The position numbers were made by a program, and so were the translations under genes. A stretch of DNA of 64,000 nucleotides from Lysobacterales bacterium (GTDB taxonomy: Bacteria; Pseudomonadota; Gammaproteobacteria; Xanthomonadales; SZUA-36): NCBI GenBank assembly GCA_021648045.1, contig JAKITM010000003.1:8417-72416 (forward strand). Reading direction: 5' to 3'. Of the stretch, positions 1 through 8,332 are shown piece after piece (within the stretch, counting starts at the first letter, position 1; each line of letters begins with the position of its first letter). The notes under the pieces were generated by a model that had not been told where the DNA came from, did no database searches, and saw nothing but the letters and a program-made list of their open reading frames with translations.

Positions 1-1
1 G

Positions 2-865
2 GCTTTCTTTATGGGCTCAAAACCATTTTATACTTGGCTTCACAGTCTCAAAGGTGGAGAGCGTGATTTGTTCCAGATGACCACCGTAAGCCAGGTTAAT
101 GAACTATACGGTGGCGAGGAACTGGACCGTGCCCAGCGGCTTAAATCCCGATTTGTTAACACCACTATGAAAGTGACTTTGTTGGGTGCGGCAGCCTCCG
201 ATGGCCTGGATAATAATCAGGTGGTTAGCGGAGTAGGCGGGCAATATAATTTTGTTGCAATGGCGCATGCCTTGCCCGATTCGCGCTCTATTTTGATGGT
301 ACGCAGTACTCACGGCAGCGGCAAGACTATTCAGAGTAATATCGCTTGGACTTACCCCTACGATACAATTCCCCGGCACTTGCGGGATGTGGTTATTACA
401 GAATACGGTATTGCCTTGCTTCGTGGTAAGTCAGATGAAGACTGTATTAAAGCAATGCTTTGCGTTGCCGACAGTCGCTTTCAGTCAGAGCTTATGCAGA
501 CTGCAAAACAGCATGGCAAACTCGCCACAGATTGGCAAATTCCTGAGATTTTTCAACAAAACACCCCCGCTGATCTGTGCTCCCGCTACGCGCAGGCCCG
601 CAGCAATGGGCAAATACCTCAGTGGCCATTTGGAAGCGATTTTACTGAAGTAGAACTGCGTTTGGTAAAGGCTCTTGGCTGGCTGAAGCAGGCTACAAAG
701 ACTCGAACGGGACAGATTAAAACAGTTATTCAATCATTTTTCGGGATGCCTGCGAAGGCTGAATACAGTGAGCATCTGCAGCGCATGGATTTTTTGGAAG
801 TCACCTCGTTTGAAGAAAAAATGAACCGCCGCTTGTTATTACTTGCACTCACTAAAACCACATAA
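2..865 (+). CDS. Acetyl-CoA hydrolase/CoA-transferase, C-terminal part (5' end outside window)
   Basis: This is the C-terminal portion of an acetyl-CoA hydrolase/transferase family protein, which moves CoA between acyl-CoA and a carboxylate or hydrolyses acyl-CoA in the cytoplasm. The frame is open to the left edge (codons before the ATG at 11), so the gene is cut by the window and that ATG is probably internal. Family features seen are the glycine-rich segment 'GVGGQYNF' (residues 74-81 from ATG 11) and the conserved 'VITEYGIALLRG' block typical of the C-terminal domain. The last ~100 residues are less conserved. The -10 of the downstream tRNA lies just after its stop. Exact substrate is unknown. 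Confidence 0.85.
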   Translation, partial: AFFMGSKPFYTWLHSLKGGERDLFQMTTVSQVNELYGGEELDRAQRLKSRFVNTTMKVTLLGAAASDGLDNNQVVSGVGGQYNFVAMAHALPDSRSILMVRSTHGSGKTIQSNIAWTYPYDTIPRHLRDVVITEYGIALLRGKSDEDCIKAMLCVADSRFQSELMQTAKQHGKLATDWQIPEIFQQNTPADLCSRYAQARSNGQIPQWPFGSDFTEVELRLVKALGWLKQATKTRTGQIKTVIQSFFGMPAKAEYSEHLQRMDFLEVTSFEEKMNRRLLLLALTKTT

Positions 866-871
866 GGCTGT

Positions 872-877
872 TATAAT
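872..877 (+). promoter_or_regulatory. -10 box of the tRNA-Arg gene
   Basis: A perfect TATAAT lies 14 nt before the first base of the tRNA, in the gap after the CoA-transferase stop codon. No good -35 hexamer is found at 16-18 nt; TTGCAC at 843-848 is too far away. The assignment rests on the -10 match and its position. Confidence 0.5.
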
Positions 878-891
878 TTCAGCCGGTATCC

Positions 892-968
892 GTCCTCGTG
901 GCACAACTGGATAGCGCGGCTCCCTCCTAAGGAGCAGGTTGCAGGTTCGAGTCCTGCCGAGGACGCCA
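892..968 (+). tRNA. tRNA-Arg (anticodon CCU)
   Basis: Folds as a standard tRNA: acceptor arm GTCCTCG pairs with CGAGGAC, the anticodon stem GCTCC/GGAGC encloses the loop CTCCTAA with anticodon CCT at 926-928, the T loop is GGTTCGAGTCC, and the 3' CCA is encoded (966-968). It reads AGG arginine codons. tRNA genes of this type are common integration sites, but no integrase or repeated tRNA end was seen in the window. Confidence 0.97.
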
Positions 969-1313
969 ATATTTAAAGTTGCTGATGAGCTCTTAGTGCT
1001 CTAATCCTTCAAACCTGAATTTTTTGTATAATAATAAATTATCAAAAAACACCCTGCTTGGGTGAAGAGATACTTAGGGGTAAATATCTGTGGTTGAGCG
1101 ATATACTTGTGGGGTCTGCCCTGCTAAAGTGTATTCTCATCTGTTATTTTACTTGTATGTTTGATTTCTGGCTTCACAGTTGGCTATAAATATAGTTATC
1201 AGACTAGCAATGTGACTATTCTTGGTCATGCAAATAACAAGTTTCGGGGGCGCTAGCTTTGGTGTAAAACCGCTAGCATATGTGTCGATTATCAACTGCT
1301 TAAGGGCTTCAGC
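969..1313. other. Intergenic region, 345 bp, no gene seen
   Basis: AT-rich spacer between tRNA-Arg and the glycosyltransferase. It holds a TATAAT at 1027-1032. A small hairpin (CACCC/GGGTG, 1050-1064) is followed by six Ts when read on the minus strand, so it could be a weak leftward terminator, but no leftward gene precedes it. A CGCTAGC motif occurs twice just before the next gene. I see no convincing ORF. Confidence 0.5.
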
Positions 1314-2708
1314 TTGAAAACAGTAATATTAATTCCTGCATATAACGAAGCAGCAACGATTCGCGAACTAGTTCAGCGAGTTATAGTCGTTGCTGAAGAG
1401 TTGTCGCTAGATATAGTGGTGGTGGATGACGGTTCCACAGACAATACCAGTGAGAAAATCAGTGATTTGCCCATCACCTTGTTTCGAAATGAGCCCAATC
1501 AGGGTAAAGCCGCAAGCTTATGGCGGGGCATGCAATGGGCAATGGAGCAGGGTGCTGAAGGTGTTATCAGCCTAGATGGTGATACCCAGCATCGCCCGGA
1601 GGATATTCCTCGTTTTGTTAAAGCCGCCGAAAAACACCCTAATCGGATCATTATAGGTTCGCGCCTACATGATAAAGATAAAATACCGACCTCCCGTTAT
1701 CGTGCAAATCGTTTTGCCAATTTCTGGGTGGCTTGGGCATCGGGTTATCCAATTGAGGATTCTCAAACGGGTTTTCGTTACTACCCAGTGAGTTTCCTGC
1801 GGACTCTTGATCTTGATACTTCAAAGGATAAAGGTTTTGTATTCGAGAGTGAAATCTTGATTCAGGCAGGCTGGCAGGGGATACAAACCTATCCCTTGCC
1901 TATACCGGCAATTTATGCAGACAACCTGCGGGAAAGCCATTTTAAAGGCGTTGAAGATATTACTAAAATCACGCGCATGATTGCCCGTAGAATTATTTCA
2001 CGCGGTATGTTTTTACCAGGCCTTTATCGTTCAACCTTCAAACCCATGCTGCAGCGCAATGCTATTCGGGGAATTGATACTGACGCTCTATGGATGTTGC
2101 TGATTTCTCTGTTAGTAGGTTTGTTGACATTGGGTTTAAGTCATTTATGGCTGCTGTTTAAAGTTATTTACCGTGCAAGCAGTAGTCCCTGTGATTTTAA
2201 GGACATCGATGTTATTAATGTTGCAGGCCACGCACTTGAACAAGGTGAATTGAGCAGTGACTATAGCGCGCGACTCTTAAGGGCGCTACAACTCCATAAA
2301 TTGCATCCGCAGGCAAAGGTACTAATCCTTGGTGGCCGTCCTCAGTCTGGAATCAGCGAGGCTCAGGCGGGGGCTTCATTTCTTCAGTTACACGGTATGC
2401 CGGCAGGCTTGATTCAGCGGGAAGAGCAATCCACCAATACATTAGACAATTTGCGCAACTCTAGTGAATGGCTCAATCAGTTTACAACACCAGTAGTTGT
2501 CAGCAATCGGTATCACCTTCAACGCATTGCGGTGTTGTCGACTAATATTGGGCTAAAGTTGCTACCAGTTGCTGCAGAAACTCAATTTCATCCCATCAAA
2601 GTATTTTGGAAACTAATAGTTGAAACAGTATATTTGCACTGGTATCTGTCCGGTCGTTATTTTGCAAAACTTACAGGTCATCAGCGAATACTTGGAAAAT
2701 CAGGTTAA
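1314..2708 (+). CDS. GT2 glycosyltransferase fused to a YdcF-like (DUF218) domain
   Basis: Residues 1-~225 form a family 2 glycosyltransferase resembling dolichol-phosphate mannosyltransferases, with 'VVVDDGSTD' (35-43) and the DxD-type 'SLDGDTQHRP' (86-95). A hydrophobic stretch around 255-280 is probably one membrane segment. The rest resembles the DUF218/YdcF family: 'LILGGRPQSGISEAQ', then the '(S)TNTLDNLR' motif. Both halves are usually separate proteins, so this is an unusual fusion. The start is TTG at 1314 with AAGGG about 7 nt upstream. A GT2 gene is a usual APE-cluster member and none is present in the APE operon here, so a link is possible but unproven. Likely role is sugar transfer to a lipid carrier or envelope glycan. 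Confidence 0.75.
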   Translation: MKTVILIPAYNEAATIRELVQRVIVVAEELSLDIVVVDDGSTDNTSEKISDLPITLFRNEPNQGKAASLWRGMQWAMEQGAEGVISLDGDTQHRPEDIPRFVKAAEKHPNRIIIGSRLHDKDKIPTSRYRANRFANFWVAWASGYPIEDSQTGFRYYPVSFLRTLDLDTSKDKGFVFESEILIQAGWQGIQTYPLPIPAIYADNLRESHFKGVEDITKITRMIARRIISRGMFLPGLYRSTFKPMLQRNAIRGIDTDALWMLLISLLVGLLTLGLSHLWLLFKVIYRASSSPCDFKDIDVINVAGHALEQGELSSDYSARLLRALQLHKLHPQAKVLILGGRPQSGISEAQAGASFLQLHGMPAGLIQREEQSTNTLDNLRNSSEWLNQFTTPVVVSNRYHLQRIAVLSTNIGLKLLPVAAETQFHPIKVFWKLIVETVYLHWYLSGRYFAKLTGHQRILGKSG

Positions 2709-2755
2709 AATGTGACCTAAGCATAAGCTTAGTTAATCGATTAAGGAAAAAACCC

Positions 2756-3172
2756 ATGAAAGTAACACAAGTTTTATTAGTAAGTAGTTTAATTGCAGGT
2801 TTGTTTTTTGCGCAGGATGCGACAGCCCGTGGTGCTAAGCCAATGATTGATCCTGAGCGGGTGTCTTTTAAGTGCGACCTGGACAGTAAACAAATCCGGC
2901 ACGCGATTACCGTGGCGATGACAGTCCTTGGCTGGACAGCAACTTATACCGATGATGGTGTTAAAGGGAATATCGTAGTGCGCGGCAAGCACACCCTAAA
3001 TGTTCTGGTTAAATACGACCCTGAGAGTTTTGATGTGAACTACACCAGTTCAGATAACTTGAAATATAAACTCAAGAAAGGCCGACCCTATATTCATGCA
3101 AATGCCAGTAGTTGGATGGATAACCTGAAAAATGGAATTAGCGCCCAGTTGTTAAGCATGGATTGTAATTAA
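2756..3172 (+). CDS. Hypothetical exported protein, 138 aa
   Basis: Not recognised. The N-terminus is a clear Sec signal peptide (positively charged start, hydrophobic core ~5-20, likely cleavage after 'DATA' near residue 24). The mature part is about 114 residues, with two cysteines (in 'FKCDL' and at the penultimate residue) that could form a disulfide, and a beta-rich central region. An AAGGA ribosome site sits upstream of the ATG. It lies between the GT2 fusion and a PagL-like gene, both envelope functions, so a periplasmic role is plausible. Confidence 0.6.
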   Translation: MKVTQVLLVSSLIAGLFFAQDATARGAKPMIDPERVSFKCDLDSKQIRHAITVAMTVLGWTATYTDDGVKGNIVVRGKHTLNVLVKYDPESFDVNYTSSDNLKYKLKKGRPYIHANASSWMDNLKNGISAQLLSMDCN

Positions 3173-3191
3173 CCCGGCAAGAAAGCCGTGG

Positions 3192-3743
3192 GTGTTTTGT
3201 AGCTTCTGGCTGCTTTTTCTGCTGCCGTCACTGGCAATATCCGATGAAGTTGAAAAACGCTTTGTTGTTTTTGCCGGAGCCGGTTTTTCAAAAGACGGCT
3301 GGGGCAATACCAACCAGCAGGTTGAAACCCTAGATCTGGTTTTCCGGCAGGATCGTCCACAACAGCGGACCCGCGGAAAAGGTCGCTGGCTTAATCGCAA
3401 GTCTGTGTATGTCGAAGTGCCGTTTAGCTGGATATATACGCCTGATCGAGCGCCATTTGTCGCTTTTACAATGAATGTGGCCTGGAAGTTTATATCTCAT
3501 CCTTACCGGCAACCGTATCTTTTTATTGGTGGTGGTCCTGGCTATACACAGGCAGAAATTCCGGGTACATCTTCATACATCAAAGGAATATACCAACTGG
3601 GAGGGGGAATAGAATTTAAATCACAAAGCGGTCCCCGCAGCCTGTTTGCTGAACTACGCTATCACCATATGTCAAATGGTGGCTTAGAAGAACCGAATGA
3701 TTCAGTCAATTCACTTAAGTTGTTATTCGGAACATATTTTTAA
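3192..3743 (+). CDS. PagL-like lipid A 3-O-deacylase family outer-membrane protein
   Basis: PagL enzymes are outer-membrane beta-barrels that remove an acyl chain from lipid A. Here a GTG start gives a short signal peptide (residues 1-~17), and the C-terminal part carries 'YHHMSNGG' (157-164), matching the PagL H-x-S-N catalytic motif (His159, Ser161). The catalytic glutamate of PagL is not obvious at the usual spacing; Glu166/167 are candidates. The C-terminus ends in phenylalanine ('FGTYF'), as expected for an outer-membrane barrel. Length (183 aa) fits. The stop codon overlaps that of the convergent halogenase gene in a shared TTAA (3740-3743). Confidence 0.75.
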   Translation: MFCSFWLLFLLPSLAISDEVEKRFVVFAGAGFSKDGWGNTNQQVETLDLVFRQDRPQQRTRGKGRWLNRKSVYVEVPFSWIYTPDRAPFVAFTMNVAWKFISHPYRQPYLFIGGGPGYTQAEIPGTSSYIKGIYQLGGGIEFKSQSGPRSLFAELRYHHMSNGGLEEPNDSVNSLKLLFGTYF

Positions 3744-5116
3744 TCTGTAATATCTTCCTTGGACTCTTGCCGGTCTTGTGCAGTCGTGCCGCCTTGAAAT
3801 ATATTAGGCACATTACGCTTACGCCGCCGGTAGTTAGCCCAGGCCTTGGGAAAGTTGCCGAAGAATGTCAGGTAGTAAATAAACTTAAATAGTAGCAGGC
3901 GTGAGCCTATCGGTGTATTCCTGTAGAGGTCACCTGCGAGTAAGGAGATCAATGCCTCTTTGATTCGAAATTGATTGCCTGGAGCCATAAACAGCTTCTG
4001 CATAGCAGGTGAATTAAAGCGAATAATCAGCCAGGAAAAAGTTTTTAGCGCCTTGCTTATTTTTTTCTCGTAGTCCTTTAAGGGTTTTCTATTCAGTGAT
4101 GGGTCGCGAAGGAGCGTGTCAACTGCATCAGCGGCTAGCTTTCCACCGGACATAGCAATTTGCACACCACTTGAAAATACCGGATCGATAAACGCATAGG
4201 CATCACCTAAAAGCAGATAATTTTCTCCTTTATCACCGTACATTCGAGATGAGTTGTAAGTGAAATTGCCAGTGGCACGAATTTTTCCGGCAGCTTCCGC
4301 ATTGATCATCCGTTCACGCACTTCAGGTACCAAATCAACCGTTGTATGGAAGAATTTTTCTACAGATTGATGGCGTTTTTTCAAATATTCCGGATAGCAC
4401 ACGGCGCCAATACTCATCAAGTCATTTTGTAACGGAATCATCCAAAACCAGCCGTGCTTAAACCAGTAAATAGAAATATTACCCGCATCTTTACCTTCGC
4501 GTCGCTCTACATTTGTGAAATGACCAAAAATTGCAGCGGTATTATGTTTTTTGCTTTTCTGTTTCAGTTTGAGTTTTTTGCTTAGAAAGGTTTCACGGCC
4601 GCTGGCATCGATGAGGAATTTTGCAGAAACTAGTCTATGCTCACCACTTTCATCGATAAAATTAAGCTCTGTGGACTGGCTATCTGGAAAATCTATTGCG
4701 ATTACTTTGCAGTTTTCTCGCGCGTCGACATTGAAAGACGCAGTATTCCGGAAAAGTATTTCATCGAACTTGGAGCGCACAACCTCTAGTGCTGAAGGGT
4801 GGCTTTTATCCCAAGCATCAGAAAAGTAGAAGGTTTCCTTGGAATTAGAGTGAGTTGATGAGTTGAACTCTGCGCCATACTTAGGTATGCCAATAGCATT
4901 TATTTTATCGAGAACACCAAGTTCATCGAGAATCGGCAGTGTCATTGGTAATAATGATTCGCCGATATGAAAGCGTGGGTGAGAATCCTTTTCCAGCAAA
5001 AGCACATCCCAGCCTTTGTGAGCTAGAAGTGAAGCCGCGGTTGTGCCAGCTGGACCTCCTCCGATAATGACAATGTCATATTTGTTAGAACTTGCTGTGG
5101 TTGCAGAATTTGGCAT
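3740..5116 (-). CDS. Flavin-dependent halogenase-like oxidoreductase
   Basis: A 458-aa FAD-binding monooxygenase-fold protein. It has the N-terminal dinucleotide motif 'GGGPAG' (19-24), 'GESLLP' (52-57), the halogenase signature WxWxIP as 'WFWMIP' (223-228), and 'GDAYAFIDPVFSSGV' late in the protein. Lys79 in 'GIPKYGAEF' sits where flavin-dependent halogenases carry the lysine that handles hypohalous acid. WxWxIP is known to separate halogenases from ordinary hydroxylases, so halide incorporation is likely; the substrate is unknown. Xanthomonadin and some aryl polyenes are brominated, and the neighbouring pigment genes suggest an aryl or resorcinol ring as target. Alternative: a geranylgeranyl-reductase-like oxidoreductase. 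Confidence 0.75.
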   Translation of the reverse strand: MPNSATTASSNKYDIVIIGGGPAGTTAASLLAHKGWDVLLLEKDSHPRFHIGESLLPMTLPILDELGVLDKINAIGIPKYGAEFNSSTHSNSKETFYFSDAWDKSHPSALEVVRSKFDEILFRNTASFNVDARENCKVIAIDFPDSQSTELNFIDESGEHRLVSAKFLIDASGRETFLSKKLKLKQKSKKHNTAAIFGHFTNVERREGKDAGNISIYWFKHGWFWMIPLQNDLMSIGAVCYPEYLKKRHQSVEKFFHTTVDLVPEVRERMINAEAAGKIRATGNFTYNSSRMYGDKGENYLLLGDAYAFIDPVFSSGVQIAMSGGKLAADAVDTLLRDPSLNRKPLKDYEKKISKALKTFSWLIIRFNSPAMQKLFMAPGNQFRIKEALISLLAGDLYRNTPIGSRLLLFKFIYYLTFFGNFPKAWANYRRRKRNVPNIFQGGTTAQDRQESKEDITD

Positions 5117-5484
5117 TACTCAGTCATGCTCCAATAGAATTGTTGATTATGCTAAAGTCGAATTAAAGAGAGCAGTTATTTGCTTCAAAATTTCGATTTT
5201 ATTTAACTTTAGAGTGCTAGTGTATCAATAAATTGACATTTAATATTCCTGTGTTGGCTTTGGGCTATTACCAAGTATACGAAGATTGCCAGTAACATGC
5301 TGGGTCATATAAGTTGCATTGCAGGCTATAGTTTAATAGAGCATTGAAGCTTACAGAGGAAAAATATCTTGTGATGGTGTATAGTGTTTTCATTCGTGAT
5401 TCTATTCTCATCTTGGTAAAAATATGATTAAATCAACTTTTATAGCTACACCAATCATCAAGGATAAAAACAAGGAATCATGCA
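5117..5484. promoter_or_regulatory. Divergent intergenic region, 368 bp
   Basis: AT-rich gap between the leftward halogenase gene and the rightward exported-protein gene, so it must hold two outward promoters. A TTGACA at 5233-5238 has no good -10 at the right distance on the plus strand. A CATAAT-like -10 for the halogenase lies at 5146-5151 on the minus strand. AAGGA precedes the rightward ATG. No ORF of note. Confidence 0.4.
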
Positions 5485-6048
5485 ATGCATAAACACATTA
5501 TTACTATAATAATTCTTTCAAGTCTGGTAAGTAGTAATGTCATTGCCCGCGAAGACCGTATAAATTTAAATATTGCTGACGCGTATAAAAATCTTGCGAT
5601 AAAGTCCCAATTAGGTGGCGTTACTATGTACTTCGGTGATCAGGCTTATGCCAAGCCTAATAACGAGATGACAGTAATTCGCACTAATCGAAAAACCAAC
5701 GCCTTCAATAAATCGGATAAAGAGGCTTGTGAGTGGGTGTTTCTTTCCGCGTTATTGGCACTAAAAGATAGCGCATTATCGCAAGGGGGCAATGCTGTAG
5801 TAAATGTCAAAAGTAATTACGACCACCTCGAGTTTAGCAGTCCAAATCAATTCCAGTGTGGTGTTGGTAGGATTATTGCTGGCGTGGCTTTAGTTGGCCA
5901 GGTTGTCAGTATATCTCCTAACGGTAAAGTAAAGTCATCTCCGAGCGTGAAAAAAGCGGCAAATACAAAGAGTTGTACAACTCAACAGGTTCTTGATATG
6001 AAAAAGACAGGTCTGACGGAAGATCAAATTATATCCGCTTGTGGATAA
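5485..6048 (+). CDS. Exported protein of a family often mislabelled 'excinuclease ATPase subunit'
   Basis: It has a signal peptide (residues 1-~21, cleaved near 'NVIA') and a core with 'MYFGDQ', 'RKTNAFNKSDKEAC', 'GGNAVVNVKSNY' and 'FQCGVGRIIAGVALVGQVV'. I recognise this pattern from small periplasmic gammaproteobacterial proteins of unknown function that databases often call excinuclease subunits; there is no ATPase motif here. The C-terminal ~25 residues ('QQVLDMKKTGLTEDQI') look like a short added helical motif. Two cysteines (in 'EACEW' and 'FQCGV') may pair. Its relation to the adjacent darA is unknown; they may share a transcript (148-bp gap). Confidence 0.6.
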   Translation: MHKHIITIIILSSLVSSNVIAREDRINLNIADAYKNLAIKSQLGGVTMYFGDQAYAKPNNEMTVIRTNRKTNAFNKSDKEACEWVFLSALLALKDSALSQGGNAVVNVKSNYDHLEFSSPNQFQCGVGRIIAGVALVGQVVSISPNGKVKSSPSVKKAANTKSCTTQQVLDMKKTGLTEDQIISACG

Positions 6049-6196
6049 ATGGGGCTTAGCCGCATTGTAAACATTTAAATTTCCTTTCAAAGAAATATAT
6101 GAATGAAAACAATAACTTCGGAAGTTGTGACTATGAATAATGCAAGACTTCCAATCTTGTTTGCGCAATGATTTTAATGCTAGTTTAAGAGTGTCA

Positions 6197-7126
6197 ATGC
6201 TTAACAAAAAAAGAATACTTATTGTGCATTACTCCCAAAGTGGCCAGCTAACTGAGGTTGTTCATGGTTTTTCACAGCCACTTGTCGATCACCCGGATTT
6301 TGAAGTTACATTTGAAGCTATTAAACCGATTCAAGAATTCCCATTTCCTTGGCCTTTTCTGCGCTTTTTTGACACATTTCCGGAATGTGTGTATCTTGAT
6401 CCGCCCGCTATTCAAGAGTCCAAGCTTACAGGTGATGAAAACTTTGATTTAATCATAGTGGCCTATCAAGTCTGGTTTTTGTCACCTTCATTACCAATAA
6501 CAGCTTTTTTGCAAAGTGCTGTTGCAAGCCAACTATTAAAGGGTAAACCTGTTATAACCCTGATCGCTTGTCGAAATATGTGGTTAATGGCTCAGGAAGA
6601 AATGAAAATAATGTTGCTCAATCTGGATGCAAAGTTAATAGGAAATGTAGCCTTGGTGGACGCGGCAGGAAATGCAGGCAGTTTTTTGGCAACGCCTCTC
6701 TGGGTCCTCAGTGGGAACAAGGGGCCACGACTTGGTGGGATAATACCAAAAGCTGGCGTTGCCCCGGAGGTGATTGCTGCGAGTAGCCGCTTCGGTGAGC
6801 GTATTATTGATAGAATGTCATCTGATAAATGTTTAGATAGTAGCGTATTAATAAATCTTGGTGCAGTTGATGTAAATGAGAAACTAATTTCCAGTGAAAA
6901 AGCAGCCAAACGAAGTTTTCGTATTTGGGGGATGCTCCTACGCTCCTTGGGTCCGCGTGGGAGTCTGCTTCGAAAACCAGTGCTTTTTCTATACATACTA
7001 TTTCTAGTGAGCTTTATTGTCATAGTCATTCCATTAAGCATGCTTTTTAAATTATTGATTTCACCGCTTACTCGGAATAAAATTGCTAAACAAAAAGAAT
7101 ATTATGGAGGCCCTTCAGGGCCATAA
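6197..7126 (+). CDS. darA: DarA, dialkylresorcinol biosynthesis flavodoxin-like enzyme
   Basis: Matches the DarA family, annotated as dialkylresorcinol condensing enzyme and implicated in aromatising the cyclohexanedione made by DarB. Landmarks are the flavodoxin-like N-terminus 'ILIVHYSQSGQLTEV', 'EFPFPWPFLRFFDTFPE', 'LIIVAYQVWFLSPSLP' and 'CRNMWLMAQEEMK', the order I know from Bacteroidetes DarA. A hydrophobic segment near the C-terminus ('FLYILFLVSFIVIVIPLSM') suggests membrane attachment. I prefer ATG 6197 to 6140: the longer form adds 19 unrelated residues, and AAGAG precedes 6197. Immediately followed by darB, with close spacing implying one transcript. Confidence 0.85.
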   Translation: MLNKKRILIVHYSQSGQLTEVVHGFSQPLVDHPDFEVTFEAIKPIQEFPFPWPFLRFFDTFPECVYLDPPAIQESKLTGDENFDLIIVAYQVWFLSPSLPITAFLQSAVASQLLKGKPVITLIACRNMWLMAQEEMKIMLLNLDAKLIGNVALVDAAGNAGSFLATPLWVLSGNKGPRLGGIIPKAGVAPEVIAASSRFGERIIDRMSSDKCLDSSVLINLGAVDVNEKLISSEKAAKRSFRIWGMLLRSLGPRGSLLRKPVLFLYILFLVSFIVIVIPLSMLFKLLISPLTRNKIAKQKEYYGGPSGP

Positions 7127-7151
7127 CAATAAAAGTGAGACTTTTTATTTA

Positions 7152-8306
7152 ATGCCTTCAGTGTATATCAATGCAATTGCCGCCTTTTTACCAAACAAAC
7201 CGGTTGATAATAACAATATAGAATCAGTCCTGGGTGAGGTTGGTGGGAAACCATCACGCGTGCGGCGTAGAATTTTGCGCAGCAATGGCATCAAAACACG
7301 CTACTATGCAATAAATCCAGATACAGGCGAAACAACCCATACTAACGCACAATTAACTGCTGAAGCGGTACGCTTGTTGGTAAATAAAGATTTTTCAATT
7401 GATGATATTGACTGTTTATCTTGTGGTACAACATTGGCAGATCAAATAATGCCAAACCATGCAGTTATGACACATGGTGAACTGGGTAATTTACCTTGTG
7501 AAGTTGTAGCTACAGCTGGAGTATGTGTTGCAGGTATGACCGCATTGAAATATGCTTTTTTGGGTGTGGCTGCGGGTGAGTTTTATTCAGCGGTTGCAAC
7601 GGGCTCGGAAACAGCGTCTAGTATTATGCGTGGTAAGAATTTTGAGCCAGAGTTAAGTGAACGAAATAAGCTGCTAGAAGAGTATCCGGTAATTGCATTT
7701 GAGAAAGATTTTTTACGCTGGATGTTATCTGATGGTGCAGGGGCTGTTTTGCTTCAACCCAAGCCTAATAGTATAGGTGTCTCTTTGAAAATTCACTGGA
7801 TTTATGAGCGATCTTATGCGAACGAAATTAGTGCTTGCATGTATAGTGGCGCGGTTAAGTTGAGTGATGGTTCATTGCGTGGTTGGAAAGAGTTTGCGCC
7901 GGAAGAGTGGCTTTCTGACTCAATATTTTCAGTTAAGCAAGATGTAAAGCAACTGAATGAAAATGTTATTCATTATACAGTTGAGCGTCCTTTAGCTGAA
8001 ATTGTAGAAAAGAAAGGTTTAAATCCTGGTGAAATCGATTATTTTCTACCACATTACTCATCAAAATACTTTAAGGAGAAAGTAGCTGATGGCATGAAGA
8101 AAATTGGTTTTGAAATACCATTCGAGCGTTGGTTTACAAATTTATCTTCAAAGGGCAATACCGGTTCTGCATCTATCTATATTATGCTCGAAGAGTTATT
8201 CCAGTCTGGAAAATTAAAACAGGGTGAGAAAATTCTCTGTTATATCCCGGAAAGTGGCCGTTTTAGTAGCGCTTATATGCTACTTTCTGTTTGTAAAGGT
8301 TTATAA
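7152..8306 (+). CDS. darB: DarB-like ketosynthase III for dialkylresorcinol formation
   Basis: A 384-aa thiolase-fold KAS III. The catalytic Cys125 lies in 'TAGVCVAGM', His301 in 'FLPHYSSKY' and Asn336 in 'SSKGNTGSAS', a full Cys-His-Asn triad. DarB condenses a beta-ketoacyl thioester with an enoyl thioester and cyclises the product; position directly after darA supports this. Start choice: ATGs at 7083 and 7104 would overlap or abut darA, but the recognisable fold begins 'MPSVYINAIAAFLP' at 7152. No strong ribosome site marks any of the three, so the N-terminus is uncertain. Codon use is clearly AT-rich. Converges on the BtrH-like gene 26 bp away. Confidence 0.8.
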   Translation: MPSVYINAIAAFLPNKPVDNNNIESVLGEVGGKPSRVRRRILRSNGIKTRYYAINPDTGETTHTNAQLTAEAVRLLVNKDFSIDDIDCLSCGTTLADQIMPNHAVMTHGELGNLPCEVVATAGVCVAGMTALKYAFLGVAAGEFYSAVATGSETASSIMRGKNFEPELSERNKLLEEYPVIAFEKDFLRWMLSDGAGAVLLQPKPNSIGVSLKIHWIYERSYANEISACMYSGAVKLSDGSLRGWKEFAPEEWLSDSIFSVKQDVKQLNENVIHYTVERPLAEIVEKKGLNPGEIDYFLPHYSSKYFKEKVADGMKKIGFEIPFERWFTNLSSKGNTGSASIYIMLEELFQSGKLKQGEKILCYIPESGRFSSAYMLLSVCKGL

Positions 8307-8332
8307 ATTTTCAATGAAAAACCCAAGCAAGT

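Noticed and set aside
1050..1064. Small hairpin plus T-run on the minus strand as a transcription terminator
   Set aside because: Only a 5-bp stem and no minus-strand gene upstream to terminate.
7083..7151. Longer DarB N-terminus from ATG 7083 or 7104
   Set aside because: Overlaps or abuts the darA stop, and the extra residues precede the recognisable start of the thiolase fold.
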